64,000 nucleotides of DNA from Bathymodiolus brooksi (Eukaryota > Mollusca > Bivalvia > Mytilida > Modiolidae): assembly GCA_963680875.1 (NCBI GenBank), contig OY804589.1:28808962-28872961 (forward strand). Reading direction: 5' to 3'. The notes beneath the pieces were generated by a model that saw only the letters and a program-made list of their open reading frames with translations, did no database searches and was not told the DNA's origin. Positions 50,901 to 62,389 of the stretch are shown piece by piece. Position 1 is the stretch's first letter, and each line of letters opens with the position of its first letter. The translations under genes and the position numbers were made by a program.

Positions 50901-51759
50901 GTTGACTCATGTTTTGTCTGAGAGTTGACCCATGTTTTGTTAGAGAGTTGACTCATGATTTGTTTGAGTGTTGAATCATGTTTTGTTTGAGCGTTGACTC
51001 ATGATTTGTTAGAGAGTAGACCCATGTATTGTTTGAGAGTTGACCCATGTTTTGTTTGAGAGTTGACTCATGTTTTGTTAGAGAGTTGACCCATGTTTTG
51101 TTAGAGTTAACTCATGATTTGTTTGAGTGTTGACTCATGTTTTGTGTGAGTGTTGACGCATGATTTGTTAGAGAGTAGACCCATGTTTTGTTTGAGAGTT
51201 GACCCATGTTTTGTTAGAGAGTTGACTCATGTTTTGTTTGTGAGTTGACCCATGTTTTGTTTTAGAGTTGACTCATGTTTTGTTTGTGAGTTGATCCATG
51301 TTTTTTTTTTGAGTTGACCCATGTTTTGTTAGAGAGTTGACTCATGTTTTGTTTGTGAGTTGACCCATGTTTTGTGTAAGAGTTGACCCATGTTTTGTTA
51401 GAGAGTTGACCCATGTTTTGTTTGTGAGTTGATCCATGTTTTGTTAGAGAGTTGACCCATGTTTTGTTAGAGAGTTGACTCATGTTTTGTTTGTGAGTTG
51501 ACTCATGTTTTGTTTGAGAGTTGACCCATGTTTTGTTAGAGAGTTGACCCATGTTTTGTTTGTGAGTTGACCCATGTTTTGTTAGAGAGCTGACTCATGT
51601 TTTGTTTGAGAGTTGACTCATGTTTTGTTTGAGAGTTGACTCATGTTTTGTTTGAGAGTTGACCCATGTTTTGTTTGAGAGTTGACTCATGTTTTGTTTG
51701 TGAGTTGACCCATGTTTTGTTAGAGAGTTGACCCATTTTTTGTTAGAGAGTTGACCCAT
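47921..51759. repeat. HOR region 5 (about 2.07 kb units)
   Basis: The first monomers (47921-48130) resemble 42679-42888 of region 4, and the order then changes. The landmark GTTGAATCATG before GAGCGTTG is at 48903 and 50970, 2067 bp apart, and the same 2067 bp separates 56372 and 58439. Markers include TTTGTCTGAG, GTAGACCCATGAGTTG or CATGTATTG, T tracts at 49234 and 51301, TTTGATAG (about 50362) and CACGTTTTTTTG (about 50219). Confidence 0.8.
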
Positions 51760-54700
51760 GTTTTGTTTGAGAGTTGACTCATGTTTTGTTAGAGAGTTGA
51801 CTCATGTTTTGTTTGTGAGTTGACCCATGTTTTGTTTGAAAGTTGACCCATGTTTTGTTAGAGAGTTGACTCATGTTTTGTTTGAAAATTGACCCATGTT
51901 TTGTTAGAGAGTTGACTCATGTTTTGTTAGAGAGTTGACCCATGTTTTGTTAGAGAGTTGACTCATGATTTGTTTGAGTGTTGACTCATGTTTTGTTTGA
52001 GCGTTGACTCATGATTTGTTAGAGAGTAGACCCATGTTTTGTTTGAGAGTTGACCCATGTTTTGTTTGCGAGTTGACTCATGTTTTGTTAGAGAGTTGAC
52101 CTATGTTTTTTTAGAGAGTTAACTCATGATTTGTTTGAGTGTTGACTCATGTTTTGTTTGAGTGTTGACTCATGTTTTGTTTGAGAGTTGACCCATGTTT
52201 TGTTTGAGAGTTGACCCATGTTTTGTTTGTGAGTTGACCCATGTTTTGTTAGAGAGTTGACCCATGTTTTGTTAGAGAGTTGACCCATGTTTTGTTTGAG
52301 AGTTGACTCATGTTTTGTTTGTGAGTGGACCCATGTTTTGTTAGAGAGTTGACCCATGTTTTGTTAGAGAGTTGACCCATGTTTTGTTTGTGAGTTGACC
52401 CATGTTTTGTAAGAGAGTTGACCCATGTTTTGTTAGAGAGTTGACCCATGTTTTGTTTGTGAGTTGACTCATGTTTTGTTAGAGAGTTGACCCATGTTTT
52501 GTTAGAGAGTTGACTCATGTTTTGTTAGAGAGTTGACCCATGTTTTGTTAGAGAGTTGACTCATGTTTTGTTTGTGAGTTGACCCATGTTTTGTTTGAGA
52601 GTTGACTCATGTTTTGTTAGAGAGTAGACCCATGTTTTGCTTGAGAGCTGACTCATGTTTAGTTAGAGAGTTGACCCATGTTTTGTTAGAGAGTTGACTC
52701 ATGATTTGTTTGAGTGTTGACTCATGTTTTGTTTGAGCGTTGACTCATGATTTGTTAGAGAGTAGACCCATGTTTTGTTTGAGAGTTGACCCATGTTTTG
52801 TTTGAGAGTTGACTCATGTTTTGTTTGAGTGTTGACCCATGTTTTGTTAGAGAGTTAACTCATGATTTGTTTGAGTGTTGACTCATGTTTTGTTTGAGTG
52901 TTGACTCATGATTTGTTAGAGAGTAGACCCATGTTTTGTTTGAGAGTTGACCGATGTTTTGTTAGAGAGTTGACTCATGTTTTGTTTGTGAGTTGATTCA
53001 TGTTTTTTTTTTGAGTTGACCCATGTTTTGTTAGAGAGTTGACTCATGTTTTGTTTGTGAGTTGACCCATGTTTTGTTTAAGAGTTGACCCATGTTTTGT
53101 TAGAGAGTTGACCCATGTTTTGTTTGTGAGTTGATCCATGTTTTGTTAGAGAGTTGACCCATGTTTTGTTAGAGAGCTGACTCATGTTTTGTTTTAGAGT
53201 TGACCCATGTTTTGTTTGAGAGTTGACTCATGTTTTGTTTGAAAATTGATCCATGTTTTGTTAGAGAGTTGACCCATGTTTTGTTTGAAAGTTGACCCAT
53301 GTTTTGTTAGAGAGTTGACTCATGTTTTGTTTGTGAGTTGACCCATGTTTTGTTTGAGAGTTGACCCATGTTTTGTTAGAGAGTTGACTCATGTTTTGTT
53401 TGTGAGTTGACCCATGTTTTGTTTGAAAGTTGACCCATGTTTTGTTTGAGAGTTGACTCATGTTTTGTTTGAAAATTGATCCATGTTTTGTTAGAGAGTT
53501 GACCCATGTTTTGTTTGAAAGTTGACCCATGTTTTGTTAGAGAGTTGACTCATGTTTTGTTTGTGAGTTGACCCATGTTTTGTTTGAGAGTTGACCCATG
53601 TTTTGTTAGAGAGTTGACTCATGTTTTGTTTGTGAGTTGACCCATGTTTTGTTTGAAAGTTGACCCATGTTTTGTTAGAGAGTTGACTCATGTTTTGTTT
53701 GAAAATTGACCCATGTTTTGTTAGAGAGTTGACTCATGTTTTGTTAGAGAGTTGACCCATGTTTTGTTAGAGAGTTGACTCATGATTTGTTTGAGTGTTG
53801 ACTCATGTTTTGTTTGAGCGTTGACTCATGATTTGTTAGAGAGTAGACCCATGTTTTGTTTGAGAGTTGACCCATGTTTTGTTTGCGAGTTGACTCATGT
53901 TTTGTTAGAGAGTTGACCTATGTTTTTTTAGAGAGTTAACTCATGATTTGTTTGAGTGTTGACTCATGTTTTGTTTGAGTGTTGACTCATGTTTTGTTTG
54001 AGAGTTGACCCATGTTTTGTTTGAGAGTTGACCCATGTTTTGTTTGTGAGTTGACCCATGTTTTGTTAGAGAGTTGACCCATGTTTTGTTTGAGAGTTGA
54101 CCCATGTTTTGTTTGAGAGTTGACTCATGTTTTGTTTGTGAGTGGACCCATGTTTTGTTAGAGAGTTGACCCATGTTTTGTTAGAGAGTTGACCCATGTT
54201 TTGTTTGTGAGTTGACCCATGTTTTGTAAGAGAGTTGACCCATGTTTTGTTAGAGAGTTGACCCATGTTTTGTTTGTGAGTTGACTCATGTTTTGTTAGA
54301 GAGTTGACCCATGTTTTGTTAGAGAGTTGACTCATGTTTTGTTAGAGAGTTGACCCATGTTTTGTTAGAGAGTTGACTCATGTTTTGTTTGTGAGTTGAC
54401 CCATGTTTTGTTTGAGAGTTGACTCATGTTTTGTTAGAGAGTAGACCCATGTTTTGCTTGAGAGCTGACTCATGTTTAGTTAGAGGGTTGACCCATGTTT
54501 TGTTAGAGAGTTGACTCATGATTTGTTTGAGTGTTGACTCATGTTTTGTTTGAGCGTTGACTCATGATTTGTTAGAGAGTAAACCCATGTTTTGTTTGAG
54601 AGTTGACCCATGTTTTGTTTGAGAGTTGACTCATGTTTTGTTTGAGTGTTGACCCATGTTTTGTTAGAGAGTTAACTCATGATTTGTTTGAGTGTTGACT

Positions 54701-57700
54701 CATGTTTTGTTTGAGTGTTGACTCATGATTTGTTAGAGAGTAGACCCATGTTTTGTTTGAGAGTTGACCGATGTTTTGTTAGAGAGTTGACTCATGTTTT
54801 GTTTGTGAGTTGATTCATGTTTTTTTTTTGAGTTGACCCATGTTTTGTTAGAGAGTTGACTCATGTTTTGTTTGTGAGTTGACCCATGTTTTGTTTAAGA
54901 GTTGACCCATGTTTTGTTAGAGAGTTGACCCATGTTTTGTTTGTGAGTTGATCCATGTTTTGTTAGAGAGTTGACCCATGTTTTGTTAGAGAGCTGACTC
55001 ATGTTTTGTTTTAGAGTTGACCCATGTTTTGTTTGAGAGTTGACTCATGTTTTGTTTGAAAATTGATCCATGTTTTGTTAGAGAGTTGACCCATGTTTTG
55101 TTTGAAAGTTGACCCATGTTTTGTTAGAGAGTTGACTCATGTTTTGTTTGTGATTTGACCCATGTTTTGTTTGAGAGTTGACCCATGTTTTGTTAGAGAG
55201 TTGACTCATGTTTTGTTAGAGAGTTGACCCATGTTTTGTTAGAGAGTTGACTCATGATTTGTTTGAGTGTTGACTCATGTTTTGTTTGAGCGTTGACTCA
55301 TGATTTGTTAGAGAGTAGACCCATGTTTTGTTTGAGAGTTGACCCATGTTTTGTTTGCGAGTTGACTCATGTTTTGTTAGAGAGTTGACCTATGTTTTTT
55401 TAGAGAGTTAACTCATAATTTGTTTGAGTGTTGACTCATGTTTTGTTTGAGTGTTGACTCATGATTTGTTAGAGAGTAGACCCATGTTTTTTTGAGAGTT
55501 GACCCATGTTTTGTTAGAGAGTTGACTCATGTTTTGTTTGTGAGTTGACCCATGTTTTGTTTTAGAGTTGACCCATGTTTTGTTAGAGAGTTGACTCATG
55601 TTTTGTTTGTGAGTTGACCCATGTTTTGTTAGAGAGTTTACCCATGTTTTGTTAGAGAGCTGACTCATGTTTTGTTTGAGAGTTGACTCATGTTTTGTTT
55701 GAGAGTTGACTCATGTTTTGTTTGAGAGTTGACCCATGTTTTGTTTGAGAGTTGAATCATGTTTTGTTTGTGAGTTGACCCATGTTTTGTTAGAGAGTTG
55801 ACCCATGTTTTGTTAGAGAGTTGACCCATGTTTTGTTTGAGAGTTGACTCATGTTTTGTTTGTGAGTTGAGCCATGTTTTGTTAGAGAGTTGACCCATGT
55901 TTTGTTAGAGAGTTGACCCATGTTTTGTTTGTGAGTTGACCCATGTTTTGTAAGAGAGTTGACCCATGTTTTGTTAGAGAGTTGACCCATGTTTTGTTTG
56001 TGAGTTGACTCATGATTTGTTTGAGTGTTGACTCATGTTTTGTTTGAGTGTTGACCCATATTTTGTTAGAGAGTAGACCCATGTTTTGCTTGAGAGTTGA
56101 CTCATGTTTTGTTAGAGAGTTGACCCATGTTTTGTTAGAGAGTTGACCCATGTTTTGTTTGAGAGTTGACTCATGTTTTGTTAGAGAGTTGACCCATGTT
56201 TTGTTAGAGAGTTGACCCATGTTTTGTTAGAGAGTTGACTCATGTTTTGTTTGTGAGTTGACCCATGTTTTGTTTGAGAGTAGACCCATGTTTTGCTTGA
56301 GAGTTGACCCATGTTTTGTCTGAGAGTTGACCCATGTTTTGTTAGAGAGTTGACTCATGATTTGTTTGAGTGTTGAATCATGTTTTGTTTGAGCGTTGAC
56401 TCATGATTTGTTAGAGAGTAGACCCATGAGTTGTTTGAGAGTTGACCCATGTTTTGTTTGAGAGTTGACTCATGTTTTGTTAGAGAGTTGACCCATGTTT
56501 TGTTAGAGTTAACTCATGATTTGTTTGAGTATTGACTCACGTTTTGTTTGAGTGTTGACTCATGATTTGTTAGAGAGTAGACCCATGTTTTGTTTGAGAG
56601 TTGACCCATGTTTTGTTAGAGAGTTGACTCATGTTTTGTTTGTGAGTTGACCCATGTTTTGTTTTAGAGTTGACTCATGTTTTGTTTGTGAGTTGATCCA
56701 TGTTTTTTTTTTTGAGTTGACCCATGTTTTGTTAGAGAGTTGACTCATGTTTTGTTTGTGAGTTGACCCATGTTTTGTTTAAGAGTTGACCCATGTTTTG
56801 TTAGAGAGTTGACCCATGTTTTGTTTGTGAGTTGATCCATGTTTTGTTAGAGAGTTGACCCATGTTTTGTTAGAGAGTTGACTCATGTTTTGTTTGTGAG
56901 TTGACCCATGTTTTGTTTGAGAGTTGACCCATGTTTTGTTAGAGAGTTGACCCATGTTTTGTTTGTGAGTTGACCCATGTTTTGTTAGAGAGTTGACCCA
57001 TGTTTTGTTAGAGAGCTGACTCATGTTTTGTTTGAGAGTTGACTCATGTTTTGTTTTAGAGTTGACTCATGTTTTGTTTGAGAGTTGACCCATGTTTTGT
57101 TTGAGAGTTGACTCATGTTTTGTTTGTGAGTTGACCCATGTTTTGTTAGAGAGTTGACCCATGTTTTGTTAGAGAGTTGACCCATGTTTTGTTTGAGAGT
57201 TGACTCATGTTTTGTTTGAGAGTTGAATCATATTTTGTTAGAGTGTTGATTCATGTTTTGTTTGAGAGTTAACTCATGTTTTGTTAGGGAGTTGACTCAT
57301 GTTTTGTTTGAGTGTTGACCATGTTTTGTTTGAGAGTTGACCGATGTTTTGTTTGAGAGTTGACTCATGTTTTGTTAGAGAGTTGACCCATGTTTTGTTA
57401 GAGAGTTGACCCATATTTTGTTTGAGAGTTGACTCATGTTTTGTTTGTGAGTTGACCCATGTTTTGTTTGAGAGTTGACTCATGTTTTGTTATAGATTTG
57501 ACTCATGTTTTGTTTGTGAGTTGACCCATGTTTTGTTAGAGAGTTGACCCATGTTTTGTTAGAGAGTTGACTCATGTTTTGTTTGAGTGTTGACTCATGT
57601 TTTGTTTGAGAGTTAACTCATGATTTGTTTGAGAGTTGACTCATGTTTTGTTTGAGAGTTGACCCATGTTTTGTTTGAGAGTTGACTCACGTTTTTTTGA

Positions 57701-59018
57701 GAGTTGACCCATGTTTTGCATGAGAGTTGACTCATGTTTTGTTTGTGAGTTGACCCATGTTTTGTTTGAGAGTTGACTCATGTTTTGTTTGTGAGTTGAC
57801 CCATGTTTTGTTAGAGAGTTGACTCATGTTTTGATAGAGAGTTGACCCATGTTTTGTTTGAGAGTTGACTCATGTTTTGTTTGTGAGTTGACCCATGTTT
57901 TGTTAGAGAGTTGACCCATGTTTTGTTAGAGAGTTGACCCATGTTTTGTTTGTGAGTTGACCCATGTTTTGTAAGAGAGTTGACCCATGTTTTGTTAGAG
58001 AGTTGATTCATGTTTTGTTTGTGAGTTGACTCATGATTTGTTTGAGTGTTGACTCATGTTTTGCTTGAGTGTTGACCCATATTTTGTTAGAGAGTAGACC
58101 CATGTTTTGCTTGAGAGTTGACTCATGTTTTGTTAGAGAGTTGACCCATGTTTTGTTAGAGAGTTGACCCATGTTTTGTTTGAGAGTTGACTCATGTTTT
58201 GTTAGAGTGTTGACCCATGTTTTGTTAGAGAGTTGACTCATGTTTTGTTAGAGAGTTGACTCATGTTTTGTTAGAGAGTTGACTCATGTTTTGTTTGTGA
58301 GTTGACCCATGTTTTGTTTGAGAGTAGACCCATGTTTTGTTAGAGAGTAGACCCATGTTTTGCTTGAGAGTTGACTCATGTTTTGTCTGAGAGTTGACCC
58401 ATGTTTTGTTAGAGAGTTGACTCATGATTTGTTTGAGTGTTGAATCATGTTTTGTTTGAGCGTTGACTCATGATTTGTTAGAGAGTAGACCCATGTATTG
58501 TTTGAGAGTTGACCCATGTTTTGTTTGAGAGTTGACTCATGTTTTGTTAGAGAGTTGACCCATGTTTTGTTAGAGTTAACTCATGATTTGTTTGAGTGTT
58601 GACTCATGTTTTGTGTGAGTGTTGACGCATGATTTGTTAGAGAGTAGACCCATGTTTTGTTTGAGAGTTGACCCATGTTTTGTTAGAGAGTTGACTCATG
58701 TTTTGTTTGTGAGTTGACCCATGTTTTGTTTTAGAGTTGACTCATGTTTTGTTTGTGAGTTGATCCATGTTTTTTTTTTGAGTTGACCCATGTTTTGTTA
58801 GAGAGTTGACTCATGTTTTGTTTGTGAGTTGACCCATGTTTTGTTTAAGAGTTGACCCATGTTTTGTTAGAGAGTTGACTCATGTTTTGTTTGTGAGTTG
58901 ATCCATGTTTTGTTAGAGAGTTGACCCATGTTTTGTTAGAGAGTTGACTCATGTTTTGTTTGTGAGTTGACTCATGTTTTGTTTGAGAGTTGACCCATGT
59001 TTTGTTAGAGAGTTGACC
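51760..59018. repeat. 7.4-kb duplicated block, right copy
   Basis: The T tracts (53003, 54820, 56703, 58770), GACCGATG (52949, 54766) and GTTGAATC (56372, 58439) all sit at the expected offset from the left copy and have the same T-tract lengths. The 115-bp gap near 55.21 kb is probably a deletion in this copy, because the equivalent GAAAATTG block is present at 44.2, 46.0, 47.6, 51.9 and 53.7 kb. Polarity of the 69-bp gap near 55.62 kb is unclear. Matching ends near 59018, where CATATTTTG replaces CATGTTTTGTTTGTG. Confidence 0.85.
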
Positions 59019-61055
59019 CATATTTTGTTTGAGAGTTGACTCATGTTTTGTTTGTGAGTTGACCCATGTTTTGTTTGAGAGTTGACTCATGTTTTGTTAG
59101 AGAGTTGACTCATGTTTTGTTTGTGAGTTGACCCATGTTTTGTTAGAGAGTTGACCCATGTTTTGTTAGAGAGTTGACTCATGTTTTGTTTGAGTGTTGA
59201 CTCATGTTTTGTTTGAGAGTTAACTCATGATTTGTTTGAGAGTTGACTCATGTTTTGTTTGAGAGTTGACCCATGTTTTGTTTGAGAGTTGACTCACGTT
59301 TTTTTGAGAGTTGACCCATGTTTTGCATGAGAGTTGACTCATGTTTTGTTTGTGAGTTGACCCATGTTTTGTTTGAGAGTTGACTCATGTTTTGTTTGTG
59401 AGTTGACCCATGTTTTGTTAGAGAGTTGACTCATGTTTTGATAGAGAGTTGACCCATGTTTTGTTTGAGAGTTGACTCATGTTTTGTTTGTGAGTTGACC
59501 CATGTTTTGTTAGAGAGTTGACCCATGTTTTGTTAGAGAGTTGACCCATGTTTTGTTTGTGAGTTGACCCATGTTTTGTAAGAGAGTTGACCCATGTTTT
59601 GTTAGAGAGTTGATTCATGTTTTGTTTGTGAGTTGACTCATGATTTGTTTGAGTGTTGACTCATGTTTTGCTTGAGTGTTGACCCATATTTTGTTAGAGA
59701 GTAGACCCATGTTTTGCTTGAGAGTTGACTCATGTTTTGTTAGAGAGTTGACCCATGTTTTGTTAGAGAGTTGACCCATGTTTTGTTTGAGAGTTGACTC
59801 ATGTTTTGTTAGAGTGTTGACCCATGTTTTGTTAGAGAGTTGACTCATGTTTTGTTAGAGAGTTGACTCATGTTTTGTTAGAGAGTTGACTCATGTTTTG
59901 TTTGTGAGTTGACCCATGTTTTGTTTGAGAGTAGACCCATGTTTTGTTAGAGAGTAGACCCATGTTTTGCTTGAGAGTAGACCCATGTTTTGTTTGAGAG
60001 TTGACTCATGTTTTGTTAGAGAGTTGACCCATGTTTTGTTAGAGTTAACTCATGATTTGTTTGAGTGTTGACTCATGTTTTGTGTGAGTGTTGACGCATG
60101 ATTTGTTAGAGAGTAGACCCATGTTTTGTTTGAGAGTTGACCCATGTTTTGTTAGAGAGTTGACTCATGTTTTGTTTGTGAGTTGACCCATGTTTTGTTT
60201 TAGAGTTGACTCATGTTTTGTTTGTGAGTTGATCCATGTTTTTTTTTTGAGTTGACCCATGTTTTGTTAGAGAGTTGACTCATGTTTTGTTTGTGAGTTG
60301 ACCCATGTTTTGTTTAAGAGTTGACCCATGTTTTGTTAGAGAGTTGACCCATGTTTTGTTTGTGAGTTGATCCATGTTTTGTTAGAGAGTTGACCCATGT
60401 TTTGTTAGAGAGTTGACTCATGTTTTGTTTGTGAGTTGACTCATGTTTTGTTTGAGAGTTGACCCATGTTTTGTTAGAGAGTTGACCCATGTTTTGTTTG
60501 TGAGTTGACCCATGTTTTGTTAGAGAGCTGACTCATGTTTTGTTTGAGAGTTGACTCATGTTTTGTTTGAGAGTTGACTCATGTTTTGTTTGAGAGTTGA
60601 CCCATGTTTTGTTTGAGAGTTGACTCATGTTTTGTTTGTGAGTTGACCCATGTTTTGTTAGAGAGTTGACCCATTTTTTGTTAGAGAGTTGACCCATGTT
60701 TTGTTTGAGAGTTGACTCATGTTTTGTTTGAGAGTTGAATCATATTTTGTTAGAGTGTTGATTCATGTTTTGTTTGAGAGTTAACTCATGTTTTGTTAGG
60801 GAGTTGACTCATGTTTTGTTTGAGTGTTGACCCATGTTTTGTTTGAGAGTTGACCGATGTTTTGTTTGAGAGTTGACTCATGTTTTGTTTGAGTGTTGAC
60901 CCATGTTTTGTTTGAGAGTTGACTCATGTTTTGTTAGAGAGTTGACTCATGTTTTGTTTGTGAGTTGACCCATGTTTTGTTAGAGAGTTGACCCATGTTT
61001 TGTTAGAGAGTTGACTCATGTTTTGTTTGAGTGTTGACTCATGTTTTGTTTGAGA

Positions 61056-61470
61056 GTTAACTCATGATTTGTTTGAGAGTTGACTCATGTTTTGTTTGAG
61101 AGTTGACCCATGTTTTGTTTGAGAGTTGACTCATGTTTTGTTTGTGAGTTGACCCATGTTTTGTTTGAGAGTTGACTCATGTTTTGTTTGTGAGTTGACC
61201 CATGTTTTGTTAGAGAGTTGACCCATGTTTTGTTAGAGAGTTTACCCATGTTTTGTTTGAGAGTTGACTCATGTTTTGTTTGTGAGTTGACTCATGTTTT
61301 GTTTGTGAGTTGACCCATGTTTTGTTTGAGAGTTGACTCATGTTTTGTTAGAGAGTTGACTCATGTTTTGTTTGTGAGTTGACCCATGTTTTGTTAGAGA
61401 GTTGACCCATGTTTTGTTAGAAAGTTGACTCATGTTTTGTTTGAGTGTTGACTCATGTTTTGTTTGAGAG
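61056..61470. repeat. Local duplication, left copy (offset 919 bp)
   Basis: Matches 61975-62389 at a constant 919 bp. Shared landmarks are GTTAACTCATGATTTG (61056/61975), GTTTACCC (61240/62159) and TTAGAAAGTTG (about 61418/62337). Confidence 0.72.
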
Positions 61471-61974
61471 TTAACTCATGATTTGTTTGAGAGTTGACTC
61501 ATGTTTTGTTTGAGAGTTGACCCATGTTTTGTTTGAGAGTTGACTCATGTTTTTTTGAGAGTTGACCCATGTTTTGCTTGAGAGTTGACTCATGTTTTGT
61601 TTGTGAGTTGACACATGTTTTGTTTGAGAGTTGACTCATGTTTTGTTTGTGAGTTGACCCATGTTTTGTTTGAGAGTAGACCCATGTTTTGTTAGAGAGT
61701 AGACCCATGTTTTGCTTGAGAGTTGACTCATGTTTTGTCTGAGAGTTGACCCATGTTTTGTTAGAGAGTTGACTCATGATTTGTTTGAGTGTTGAATCAT
61801 GTTTTGTTTGAGCGTTGACTCATGATTTGTTAGAGAGTAGACCCATGTATTGTTTGAGAGTTGACCCATGTTTTGTTTGAGAGTTGACCCATGTTTTGTT
61901 AGAGAGTTGACCCATGTTTTGTTAGAGAGTTGACTCATGTTTTGTTTGAGTGTTGACTCATGTTTTGTTTGAGA

Positions 61975-62389
61975 GTTAACTCATGATTTGTTTGAGAGTT
62001 GACTCATGTTTTGTTTGAGAGTTGACCCATGTTTTGTTTGAGAGTTGACTCATGTTTTGTTTGTGAGTTGACCCATGTTTTGTTTGAGAGTTGACTCATG
62101 TTTTGTTTGTGAGTTGACCCATGTTTTGTTAGAGAGTTGACCCATGTTTTGTTAGAGAGTTTACCCATGTTTTGTTTGAGAGTTGACTCATGTTTTGTTT
62201 GTGAGTTGACTCATGTTTTGTTTGTGAGTTGACCCATGTTTTGTTTGAGAGTTGACTCATGTTTTGTTAGAGAGTTGACTCATGTTTTGTTTGTGAGTTG
62301 ACCCATGTTTTGTTAGAGAGTTGACCCATGTTTTGTTAGAAAGTTGACTCATGTTTTGTTTGAGTGTTGACTCATGTTTTGTTTGAGAG
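61975..62389. repeat. Local duplication, right copy (offset 919 bp)
   Basis: Second copy of the 61056-61470 block. The match ends near 62389, where GTTGACTCATGTTTTG replaces GTTAACTCATGATTTG. With the preceding block it explains the longer 3354-bp spacing between TTTGATAG copies here, compared with 1607 bp before. Confidence 0.72.

Larger units (their letters stand above)
44107..51549. repeat. 7.4-kb duplicated block, left copy
   Basis: This block corresponds to 51760-59018. Offsets are 7653 bp from the left edge to about 47.56 kb and 7469 bp from about 48.16 kb to the right edge. The 184-bp change is eight monomers, in two steps: 115 bp at about 47565-47679 and 69 bp at about 48086-48154, present here and absent from the right copy. 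Fine landmarks keep the offsets exactly, for example TGATTTGACC at 47498/55151. Confidence 0.85.

Noticed and set aside
41688..59018. Transposon or integrated element as the cause of the large duplications
   Set aside because: Both junctions (about 51.76 and 59.02 kb) lie inside satellite monomers in correct register. No terminal repeats, target-site duplications or non-satellite sequence are visible.
44107..59018. The duplication being purely an assembly error
   Set aside because: The copies differ by two clean monomer losses and some substitutions, which a simple duplicated-contig error would not give. It cannot be fully excluded without reads, so it is kept as a caveat only.
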